Shown here one piece after another: positions 11,601-20,756 of a stretch of 64,000 bases of DNA (position 1 is its first letter; every line of letters begins with the position of its first letter). The stretch is from Ahaetulla prasina (lineage: Eukaryota; Chordata; Lepidosauria; Squamata; Colubridae). Position numbers and translations under genes: made by a program. The stretch covers positions 161,595,438-161,659,437 of the forward strand of contig NC_080540.1 of the NCBI RefSeq assembly GCF_028640845.1. Reading direction: 5' to 3'. The notes under the pieces were generated by a model. That model was not told the DNA's origin. It saw only the letters and a list, made by a program, of their open reading frames with translations, and searched no databases.

Positions 11601-12468
11601 GCTAACCTTCTCACCTCCAAACTGGCAAGCTGATGCCTTGTCTCTGTTGGTAGGAAAGGTGCAAGCGACTGTCCCATTTGGATGGGTGTAACAAGGGCAG
11701 CCTGGCTATAGCGGATGGGTAGTGGGAGTTGGCACATCTATAGCCAAGCTTTCCTCTGGTCAAGTTCAGGCTTGTTTCTCTCTCCTTCGCCCACCTTACA
11801 AGGTTGTGGTAAAGATGAAATGTAGTGGGAGCAGGAGGGCGACTATACATCCCTGCTAAGCTAAATGTCTATGGAGATTCAGTCATGCAGGTCAGGGATG
11901 TAGCTCTAAAGAAGCTTCTCAGATGAGAAGCCAAATGTCTTCAAAGAAAAACCAGAAAGTCCAGTTGCTTCTTGAAAAAGTACCTTTGGAACAACCATGA
12001 TCTGGATCAGGGGTCTCCAACTTTGGCAACTTTAAGCCTGGTGGACTTCAACTCCCAGAATGCCCCAGGGAGTTGAAGTCCCCCAGGCTTAAAGTTGCCA
12101 GGGTTGGAGACCCCTGACCTGGATGACCGAGAATCTCCACAGACCCCCGGTCTAAAGTTTGGAGGAGGAAAAGCAGCTTCGCCACGGACGCCTCAGCCAC
12201 ATCTGCGGCTGAAACTTTTCCCTCGAGGAAAGGCGGGAAGAAAGCAGATGGAAGGGCAAAACAGTCCCCGCGTCCCGCTGGGCTGCTTCCTCGGCGGGGT
12301 GGGGAGCGGGGAGCAACTTACCATCCAGTCTAAAAACCTCTCCCGGTAGCCATTGGGTTCTTCGGCCAAGAGTTCTTGGGAGCCGAGCGCCTCCTCGAGA
12401 CTCCGCACCGACCTCAGGCCGCCCGAGAAAAGCAAGGCCAGCGCTAGCAAAAGGCGGGAAGCGTCCAT
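8534..12468 (-). CDS. NPFF: Neuropeptide FF precursor (pro-FMRFamide-related), complete, 3 exons
   Basis: This is a secreted precursor of amidated RFamide peptides acting on NPFF-type GPCRs. Exons 12468-12322, 9883-9753 and 8660-8534 (147+131+127 nt) join in phase 0 and phase 2 to give 134 residues and TGA. Residues 1 to about 20 (MDASRLLLALALLFSGGLRS) form a signal peptide. Exon 2 ends SGRSPSFLFQPQ plus two bases of an Arg codon; exon 3 starts with its last base, then FGRE. This gives the NPFF core FLFQPQRF followed by the amidation Gly and a basic site. Exon 3 ends FLSMAAPQRFGKKK, the longer-peptide (NPAF/NPSF) core with Gly and a KKK cleavage site. The mammalian precursor is about 113 residues, so this one is longer, mostly around exon 2. 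Placement between TARBP2 and ATF7 fits. NPVF is ruled out because its motifs are LPLRF-type. Confidence 0.96.
8661..9752 (-). other. NPFF: NPFF intron 2
   Basis: A 1.1-kb intron with no identified repeat apart from a short AC-rich run near 9405. It splits the Arg codon of the first RFamide. Confidence 0.75.
9753..9883 (-). CDS. NPFF: NPFF exon 2, carries the FLFQPQR core
   Basis: The acceptor tttcttcctacag (minus strand) precedes 9883 and donor GTATGA follows 9753. Forty-three codons plus two bases encode an acidic spacer, LLGILLRTLFHAVQRSGR and then SPSFLFQPQ(R). The Arg codon of the RFamide motif is split by intron 2. Confidence 0.95.
11905..12165 (+). repeat. old dispersed repeat split by a MITE
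   Basis: The flanks of the MITE at 12008-12116 join to give aaccatga-[t/c]ctggatgacc and resemble 15440-15510 (aactatgacctggatgactg). This shows an older repeat interrupted by a younger insertion. Confidence 0.55.
12008..12116. mobile_element. hAT-like MITE (family A), copy 1
   Basis: Near-perfect foldback with ends caggggtctcc and ggagacccctg. 8-bp target duplication atctggat / acctggat, one mismatch. Confidence 0.8.
12322..12468 (-). CDS. NPFF: NPFF exon 1 (coding part), signal peptide
   Basis: The ATG at 12466-12468 is chosen because it opens the signal peptide and lies about 50 nt after the expected TATA-driven start site. In-frame codons further upstream would lie in the promoter. It encodes 49 residues ending YRERFLDWM in phase 0, before donor GTAAGT (12321-12316). 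Confidence 0.93.
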
Positions 12469-12546
12469 GGTGGTGGTGGAAGCGCCGCCGCTCCTTCTCG
12501 CCTCTCGGCTCCCCACCCGTCCTGCTTCCCTTCTCCTGGCAGCGCC

Positions 12547-12552
12547 TTTATA
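12547..12552 (-). promoter_or_regulatory. NPFF: NPFF TATA box
   Basis: TATAAA on the minus strand sits 78 bp upstream of the ATG in a GC-rich setting. A start site near 12520 is expected and would leave a 5' UTR of about 50 nt. A TGACG half-CRE lies further upstream at 12635-12639. The function of both sites is inferred. Confidence 0.65.
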
Positions 12553-13174
12553 TCTCCTGCCATCCCAGACGCGGGGCGGGATTGATGACAAGGGGTGGCG
12601 GAAACCGTTTGCGGGGCCCTGCGGCAGCTCCCCGTGACGAGCGGAGTGGGACCGCGACGGTCCCTGACAAGAGGCGAACGCCGCTGCCGTCTGGGGCCGC
12701 ATTGCGCGCTTATTGCGAGGATAAATCCAGCAGAATGGCTCTTTTCGGCCCTAGTGGGACGCCTCGGCTAATTGCTTGTTTACCACGCTGTGTGGTTTGA
12801 GCCGGGGAAACCGAGGCCGGCGATTGGGACGCTGACCCCCCCCCTCCCCACACACTTTCCACCACCACTACTCCCATCGTCTCCTGCAAGCCGGCTTGGA
12901 TTGATGGGTCTACTAGAGCCTCCAAGATAGGCTTGCGCGGGACGGGGCATTCGTCAGGTGTTTTTTTTCCGCCAGCCGCTTTTCAACAAGCCCCGCTTTC
13001 CCTGCGGCATTCACGTCGGCAAAGCACGCTTATAATGAAAGCCATTTACAACACACGGGATGGGGAAGGGTGTGTGTGTGTGAGTGCGCAGAGAGTTTGC
13101 CTGGTTGAAGGGCTACACCGCCCAGCCACCTTAACATTTAACAACTGTCTCACTTAGCAACAGAAATTTTGGGC

Positions 13175-13243
13175 TGAATAGAATAGAATAGAATAGAATA
13201 GAATAGAATAGAATAGAATAGAATAGAATAGAATAGAATAGAA
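13175..13243. repeat. (GAATA)n microsatellite
   Basis: About 13 uninterrupted pentanucleotide units form the tail of the adjacent LINE. Confidence 0.9.
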
Positions 13244-13643
13244 TTTTTTATTGGCCAAGTGTGATTGGAAACACAAGGAATTTGTCTTGGTGAATATGCT
13301 CTCAGTGTACATAAAACAAAAGATACGTTCATCAAGGTACAACACTTAATGATAGTCATAGGGTACAAATTTAACACTTAATGATACAACATCTAATGAT
13401 AGCCATAGGTTACAAATAAGCAATCAGGAAACAATATCAATATAAATCATAAGGATACAAGCAACAAAGTTACAGTCATAAGTGGAAGGAGATGGGTGAT
13501 GGAAAGTCAACCTAGATTTGATGGGGTTAGTCAAAGAGTTGAACTGGGTTTGACCTGAAGATCCAACGATCAGGGAGCAAACGGATAGAATGTCCATTTT
13601 ATTTATTAGATTTATTTTCTCTACTATGCCCAACCTAAGCACC
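13175..13643 (-). mobile_element. CR1-type LINE 3' end (Snake1-like) with (ATTCT)n tail
   Basis: On the minus strand a LINE 3' UTR (acacttggccaataaaaaat) runs into about 13 ATTCT units (13243-13175). A second copy lies at 57927-58435. CR1/L3 LINEs with pentanucleotide tails are known from snakes. Confidence 0.65.
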
Positions 13644-13644
13644 T

Positions 13645-14066
13645 TGTGGTGCAGGGAGCAAGATAGTCAGGACTGGGCAAAGCCAAGGAGCCGCAGTGCC
13701 TTTGCTTCGGGAAGGAGTGGGGAGAGCATGGAGGGAGAAGGCAAGTTTTTTCTTCAGGAAGAAATTGTCTGGCAGCTCCAGAAAACTCAAGCCATGCAAA
13801 ACTGCACCATTTCCTTTGAAGCAGGAGCTGAGCCAGTTCTCTTGCAGAATTCATTGCCTTGGCTTCCCCAGGTGACAGAAATTCCTGAGCCCCAGAAGGA
13901 CATTTGGACCTGGTGCAGTTTCTGACTAGCTGTATCTTTTGCAGATAAAATAAGCTACAGATAGTCCTAACAAAGAGATTGTACACATATGCCTGTTTGG
14001 ATTCTCATATTTTACTAAAACACAGTTTGCTTTAACCAAAATTTTTCACTAAGATAAATAGATAGA

Positions 14067-14098
<32 letters not shown>

Positions 14099-15160
14099 TA
14101 GACAGACAGAGATGATGGTGATGATAGAGATAATGATGGTGATGATAAATGATAGATATAAATGATATATACATATATCCAATCTTTCATTTTTTGAATC
14201 TGAATGTGAGAGGCATGTTGGCTGAATTAGATTTGTTCCTGGATCCTTAGAATTTTTACCTGAAAGGGAAGAAATTCCATTGACAATATATGGCTTTCAT
14301 TCATGCTAAAGCACTTCACACAAAGCCAATTTCTTCCTGCCAAGCCTTTTCATATAAGAAAAGTCTGCTTCCGGTGCAAAAGTGTTTATGTGTTTGTGTG
14401 AGATTTTTCTGTACAACCCTTAGGCAACAGGAGAAAACGATGGATCCATCTGACCACATATTAATTCATGGGCTGTGTTTCCTGCAGGCTTAATAAGCAG
14501 CTGATTAATACTTCCAATAACAATCAAGTGTTTTCCTGCATTGGCACCATGGACAGGTTGGTATCCATCAGTGCAGGGAATAAGCTGCACAAGGTACAGC
14601 TTTTTGTTTATCAGCGATACATCTCTGGGTGGAGAAGCAGACGATAAACTTATATTGCAGTGAAAAATGGCCTGTAGGCGCCATGTCCTGCTGGTGGTGA
14701 ATAAACCGAAGGAGGTAAAGCAGCAGGTGGGCAACACAGGGAGGGAGGGAGGGAGATGTAAAAACATATTTCTCATGTTTCAAACTGATTGCTTGCTGAC
14801 TGATTGCCTTTCTCAACTCTTAGGGCAAGATGTTCCACAAAGTAGGGGCAGCAGAAGAAAAGGCCCTCTTCCTTGACCCCGCCAGTCAAAAACCTTTGAT
14901 GGACTCTGTAGCATGCATTCCCCGACTGACTGAGTGGGACGGGCTGATGTGATGGGGTGAAGCCGGTTCCATAGTGATGCTCTCATATATATTAAAACAC
15001 TGGGTGGGGACTCTGGAACCTACCTGGTTTCGATGAACTACAATTTCCAGTCAGTATGGCCAATAATAATCATCTAGATGTCCATAGGCTCTTTGATCCT
15101 GTACTTAGCCAATTTAAGAAGAAAAGGAAAGGATTCCATGAAGGTGTACACTCAAAGAGG
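13645..15160. other. intergenic, mostly unassigned
   Basis: Contains a (TAGA/CAGA)n microsatellite at 14051-14118. No gene is supported; short frames on both strands look incidental. Confidence 0.5.
14051..14118. repeat. (TAGA)n/(CAGA)n microsatellite
   Basis: Tetranucleotide run grading from gata to gaca units. Confidence 0.9.
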
Positions 15161-15167
15161 CTTTTTT

Positions 15168-15463
15168 CAAAAGGCAACTGGACAGCTTATTCTTGAGGAA
15201 GAAGAAAAAGATGAGTTTCTCTGCTCATCCAAGAAGCTTCATCAGTTTTGGCAGGATGGTGGGGGATATGGAGGGATTAATTCTGATAGGTTGGGGGGGG
15301 AAGGTTGGATCATATTTCTTTGCAGTCAAACCTACCCCACTCCTGTCAGAGTTAATCCTTCCATAGCCCAGCCATCCTGCCAGAATCGATGAAGCTTCTT
15401 GGAGGAGAAACAAAACATCGTCTTCTTCCTCAAGGAAAAACTGTCCAGTTGCCTTTTGAAAAA
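15168..15463. repeat. 296-bp imperfect palindrome
   Basis: The left arm starts at 15168 (aaaaggcaactggacagctt) and the right arm ends at 15463 (gtccagttgccttttgaaaa). The middle, with gggattaattctgatag and ctgtcagagttaatccttcc, also pairs. Part of the right arm resembles the repeat at 11905, so this may be a dimerised dispersed element. Confidence 0.7.
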
Positions 15464-16584
15464 GCACCTTTGTGACAACTATGACCTGGATGACTGAGCA
15501 TTTCCATAGATGCTTTCCAACTAACTTTGTGGCTTGGTTCCCATCATTTTATGGGACATCTGCATACCATGTTCCACTTATGACTCAACCCCCCTCTTTT
15601 CCCTGTTGTTTCCTATTGAAACAAAGAAAAGACACATTGAATTGATTGGTGTTGTAATAATCATGCCCAGCCACATCCTTCCACCACTGTGTTTTAAACA
15701 AGGAAATCATGGAGGGTGTTGTAGAAAGAAATGCATTACATAGATTCTGCAATTTCTCTGCATTTAGAGAAATCAGTTATTGAAAAAGGCAGGTATTTGG
15801 GAATGAAACATCACAAAGAGGAAAACAGAAGCTGAAAGGAAGTACTGAGGAAATTCCTGGAAAATCTTGGGAGCATTTGTGCCTTAAGAGAAAAGAGTTT
15901 TGAGGAAGCCCGGTTCCAGGGCCAGGAATGAGTTTGATGTCTGTTCTGAACAGGATAAAGAAAGTCAGGAATTGGTCAACCACCCAAAAACTTCCACTAA
16001 AAGTGTCAAAGAACAAAATCACAAGCTTGAGATCTGAGCACCTGAATATTTCTTATAACAGTTCTTGCTGCATAAAGAGCGTATGTGAATTGAGCTTTGA
16101 GCAAAAGTGACAACGGAACTGAGACATATTTGGATGCGCAATGTTTGTAGTGTTGAAGTTCTTGGCACAAGCAGCAAAGACATTTATGTTATCTGGGGAG
16201 GGGAGTACACTTTCCAAATTAATGGGTCCTCCAGTTCAAGCAAAATGAAAACTTCCTTTAGAAAACAGTTTCAACTCAGGAGTTGATTCTGGATGTTGAT
16301 AGAGCAATGTTGCCACCTTGTGGCTCGTGGAGAAAACGCAGGCTGAGGCCTGCTGCTAAGAATACCACACTGCATGAACACAACACCCAGGCTGCAGTGC
16401 TTGAGGTGACGATGGAGGACTTGCAAACTGGTAACTTGAATGCTGGACGTTGCTGTATTTTAAAGACACCAAAGGCCGGGCCACATCAACAGGCAAAAAT
16501 GTATTCTAGAGACAGGAGATTGATATCTGCCAGCCAGATATATCCATAGTGAATTGCTGATAGATACAGTAATTTGATTCAGTA

Positions 16585-17165
16585 ATTTTTTTTATTTCAT
16601 TTTGTCACAACAGTATATACAATCAACAACATAAACAATAACCCATCATGAGAGAGAAAAAGTATATATAAGTAAAAGTATGCAACAACTATGTTAATTT
16701 AATATAATGAAGGGAACAATAGGACAGGAACGGTAGGCACTTTTGTGCTCTTGTGCACGTCCCTTATAGTCCTCTTAGGAATGGGGTGGTTTGGTTGAAG
16801 ATTTTGGGGTTTTGAGTAGAAACTATAGAGTCAGGTAATGAGTTCTAAGCGTTAACAACTCTGTTATAAAAGTCATATTTTCTGCAATCAAGTTTGAAGC
16901 GGTTGACATTAAGTTTGAATCTATTGTTTGCTCTTGTATTGTTGCGATTGAAGCTGAAGTAGTCTTTTACAGGAAGGATATTACAATAGATGATTCTGTG
17001 TGTTAAACACAGATCATGTCGGAGTCGGCGGAGTTCTAAATTTTCTAATCTCAGGATTTCAAGCCTGGTGGCATAAGGTATTTTGTTGTTTTTGGAGGAG
17101 CGAAGAACTCTTCTAGTAAAATATTTCTGGATGCATTTTTGGTTATGTTGATTAGTTGATTTGAT
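16585..17165 (-). mobile_element. CR1-type LINE, 3' end of ORF2 plus 3' UTR, decayed
   Basis: Minus-strand translation with stops gives RLENLELRRLRHDLCLTHRI and NRVVNA-stop-NSLPDSIV, typical of the end of CR1-clade reverse transcriptases. The 3' end is A-rich at 16585-16600. Confidence 0.65.
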
Positions 17166-18784
17166 TTCCTACCCAAAATCCATTACACCCATTTCTAATC
17201 AGAGTAGGTAATCCTGTGATAAATATGCAATGGAGTAGCCTGCATTAAGGTCCCAGCCTGTGTTTCATTTTTGGAGATCAAATTGACATCATCTTGTTAG
17301 GCCGTAACAGCCGGTTAGATCCCTTAGGAAGAGCCTGTGAGGCCAATCCATGATGGCAAAACCCAACCCTTGCTACACGTCCCCAGAAGCATCTGGTCAT
17401 TGACCTCTGAACTTGCCTAATAACCATGGACAGACCTTTGTCAATTTGTCTAATCAGGATTCTTTCGAAGAGTCCTACAAAATTACTGGGAAAAGAATCC
17501 CAGCAAAATATTGTTTGTTGTTGGATTCTGGAAATTGGAGCACCTACTTGTATACATTTGCAATCATTTACCTATCATTTCTACTATTGCCAGAAAAACA
17601 GGCTGCTATGAAGAGTATTTCCAAACAATAGGGAAAAATATGGTACCGTAGAATAGCGCTATAATATGAAAATTACAAGCCATAAGCCTTTTTAGAGTGT
17701 TTTTCCCGATTATAATTGCCTGGATTTCTGCACCAGAGAAAAATAAATCAGAGCCGGACCCAATAATTCTTCTTCTATGCAGCCAATGTAATGTCTGGTT
17801 TAGAGGGTTGAACTAGGTTTGGGGAGACCCTGTGTTAAGTCCATCCTCCCCCATAAAAACTCAAAGGATAACTTTCTAAAAATCCTTTTCTCCACAATTT
17901 ATCTTATTGTAGAAAAAAGATGGAACTCTGCCATTGTAGGAGGCTGTGCTCCTGAGGGAAATACATACATCAAAATCAATAAATAAAATTTCACAGATTT
18001 CTTACTTTGTGGAGATCTTGCAGACTTGTTTAAAGGCCATTTAATCATCTTTATTGATTCCCCGTCCCCATGGAGACCAAAGCATCAAATTGAGAGCACA
18101 TCCAGGCATTTCCTCGGAGTATTTACTAAGGCCACATCATGATGATCTAAAAAAAAAAATTAATACTGAATCAACCCATCTGGAAAGCATGATTGATGCT
18201 TTGCTATGGCTGCCTATGCCAGAATTGTTCAGACAATTTTGTTTATATCCCAGTTAGCAACATTACTGTTTCCTTTGTGGCAGGTGGGCAGAAGGAGTCA
18301 GCACTGTGAGACGTCATTTTTTATTTTTTTTTGCAGCAATGAGATGTCAGTTCAGATTCCTGCTCAGCTGTGCATCATGTTTTTAGGTCAACTACTAATT
18401 TATTTATTTATGTATCACATTTAGAAACTGCCCCTCTCCATCTCAGAGTGTTTCTGTCCAACTTACTTTCTCTCCATTTTTTTGCCATGCAGAGGGTATC
18501 CCATTCACAAAATGGCTGCCCTGGGAGCCGGGTCTAGTCACTTAGCATTCATTTGCCAGAATAAAATTAGGAGAGTGTGTCCTCCCATTCATCTTTCTCT
18601 TTCTTGTTTCTGGGCAATTCGTTCCAATTTTCTGAAAAAATGTACTTTCAAACAAAGCACTGCTGTAAAACCACCCATGTTTTTTTAAAAAAAAATAATT
18701 CTAGGAACAAATATGAGACTTGAAGGCATACTTGAAAATAAAAAGATTACGCCATAGATTGGTATTGTGCAGCACGGCAGCTTC
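17166..18784. other. intergenic, unassigned
   Basis: No gene recognised. A short LINE/SINE 3'-end-like fragment lies near 18398-18470. Confidence 0.45.
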
Positions 18785-18857
<73 letters not shown>

Positions 18858-18868
18858 ATCTATCTTTC

Positions 18869-18960
<92 letters not shown>

Positions 18961-18998
18961 ATCTATCTATCTTTCTATCTATCTATCATCTATCTTTC

Positions 18999-19078
<80 letters not shown>

Positions 19079-19096
19079 ATCTATCTATCTTTCTAT

Positions 19097-19150
<54 letters not shown>

Positions 19151-19177
19151 GTCTGTCTGTCTGTCTATCTATCTATC
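18785..19177. repeat. long (TATC)n microsatellite
   Basis: About 393 bp of TATC units with periodic interruptions (tatcatctatctttc recurring) and a TGTC run near 19150. The open YLSI/LSIY frames through it are repeat artefacts. Confidence 0.95.
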
Positions 19178-19372
19178 AAAGCGAAATCCATTCACTCATC
19201 ACAAAACCTCCAGAACTGTAAAGCCTACAAACTTGAAATTTGTCACGTACGTTCCTCTTGGTTTCTAGGTGCTCGCTAAGAAAGGATTTTTCGAACTGAC
19301 CATCAGATCATTAATATTTCATATACAGTATATTCATATACAGTATATTAACACTCTCTGATGCTAAGGAGT

Positions 19373-19777
19373 TAGACGTTCCACTCCCCCTCCCCACCTG
19401 AAAAGTTCCAACTGCCACTTGGCTCACATTCCGTTCCCTCAGTTCAAACGTTCCACTCCTTCACTCGGGAGCGGTCTGGGGCTCCTTACAGTACTAAACG
19501 TCCCTACCTCATCAAAATATCTACGTCTTCTTCCTATGGAACTGCTTCCGGACTTAAGACGGTGGGAGAGAAATTCCCTTATGAGTTTCAGTCACCGACC
19601 ACCATCGAGCCAACGGATTGTGAACCGAATTTCTCCTGCATAGTGTCCCAGCCCCAACTCACTTCTTACACTGACCTCCTCAGTTCAGACGAATCTGTTC
19701 CTTCTACTGTAACACCAGTTAAAGGGAAAAGACTTGTCTTTCTGCTGCCTGGAAGTACAACGGATGCTTCAAAATGA
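19373..19777 (+). other. orphan open reading frame without ATG, about 134 codons
   Basis: A frame opens after a stop near 19372 and runs to TGA at 19777. It is rich in Ser, Thr and Pro, with stretches such as GEKFPYEFQSPTTIEPTD and VTPVKGKRLVFLLPGSTTD. I do not recognise the family. It lies between the TATC array and a SINE. It could be a fragment of a retroelement gag-like frame, a retrocopy piece or chance. No start codon, splice context or neighbour supports a working gene. Confidence 0.3.
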
Positions 19778-19823
19778 CGTCTTTTGGAACCAGAGTGGTG
19801 AAGAAGGGACATTTTATGCCAAC

Positions 19824-20090
19824 GTTTTTTTGTTTTTGTTTACATTTATATCCCGCCTTTCTCCGAAGACTCAGGGCAGCTTACAGTGTGTAAGGCAATA
19901 GTCTCATTCTATTTGTATATTTACAAAGTCAACTTATTGCCCCCCCAACAATCTGGGTCCTCATTTTACCTACCTTATAAAGGATGGAAGGCTGAGTCAA
20001 CCTTGGACCTGGTGGGACTAGAACCTGCAGTAATTGCAGGCAGCTGTGTTTTAATAACAGGCTTCTTACAGCCTGAGCCACACCGCAGCC
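19824..20090 (-). mobile_element. tRNA-derived SINE with LINE-like 3' end (second family), copy 1
   Basis: The minus strand starts with a tRNA-like head, contains accaggtccaaggttgactc, and ends taagc(t)gccctgagtcttcgg plus atataaatgtaaac. The 3' end resembles CR1/L2-type LINE tails. Confidence 0.7.
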
Positions 20091-20623
20091 CTACCCAACG
20101 TTCAAAGTGCAGGGGCAGGTCTACCACAGGATAGGGAGTATCATAGCAGGGCCTCAGCAGCAGCCTTCATTTCTCTAGATATACTTCGTTGGCGATGATG
20201 ACAATGAGAGTCTGTCAAGACCATGGAGATGCTGCAATGGTCATAAGTAGCTAAACACGGGTACCCAGCTAGTTTATCTTATAAAACCTGAACAGAGTAG
20301 AGAGCTCTGTGGGCTACAGTGAAAAATGAACCAGTTTGGTCCAGTGGCTAAAACATCAGGCTAGAAAGCAGGACACCAGGTATGAGATACGTCTTCCACT
20401 CAGATGATCTGCCATGCTGCTTTAGCTCTTGTAGTTCAACTGGATGCCACAGGAACATTCTTGAAGTGAGAGAGCAGATGATATCAACCAGTCTAATTCA
20501 TTTTTATTTCAGCTGTCAACCAAAGAATCAGTTGTATTACTGGCAGGAAAACCTGCAAACTCTTGCAAGACTTCATGAAACAGGCAGCCTCTTTTGGGTG
20601 GACTATGCTAATAGGTCTTAAGA

Positions 20624-20756
20624 CAGGGGTGTCAAACTCATGCTGTCACGTTAACTTCACGTGACGTATCATGACTCCCCCCCCTTGCTAAACTTGGGGT
20701 GGGCATGGCCAGTGTGTGACGCATCCAGGCTGTGGGCTGCGAGTTTGACACCCCTG
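20624..20756. mobile_element. hAT-like MITE (family B), copy 1
   Basis: Ends caggggtgtcaaactc and gagtttgacacccctg. 8-bp target duplication tcttaaga / tcctaaga. Confidence 0.8.

Larger units (their letters stand above)
9884..12321 (-). other. NPFF: NPFF intron 1
   Basis: A 2.4-kb intron. 9900-11880 looks mostly unique; 11880-12160 holds an old repeat split by a hAT-like MITE. I see no alternative peptide-coding exon. Confidence 0.75.
12130..12960. promoter_or_regulatory. NPFF: CpG-rich island over NPFF exon 1 and promoter
   Basis: This is the most CG-dense unique block in an otherwise AT-rich window. It covers the start of intron 1, exon 1, the TATA box and about 400 bp upstream. No divergent coding exon is visible on the plus strand. 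Confidence 0.7.

Noticed and set aside
12203..12214. Minus-strand FQPQ followed two bases later by GT, 100 bp into NPFF intron 1, phase-compatible with exon 3
   Set aside because: It would give PQMFG instead of PQRFG and has a poor acceptor and donor. The true exon at 9883-9753 has good splice sites and the full FLFQPQR motif.
12469..12702. Upstream in-frame extension of NPFF exon 1 (a 169-codon frame)
   Set aside because: It would start upstream of the TATA box and bury the signal peptide in the middle of the protein.
18785..19177. Two open frames of 170-182 codons with YLSI repeats
   Set aside because: A stop-free 4-bp repeat is open in several frames; this is a microsatellite, not a protein.
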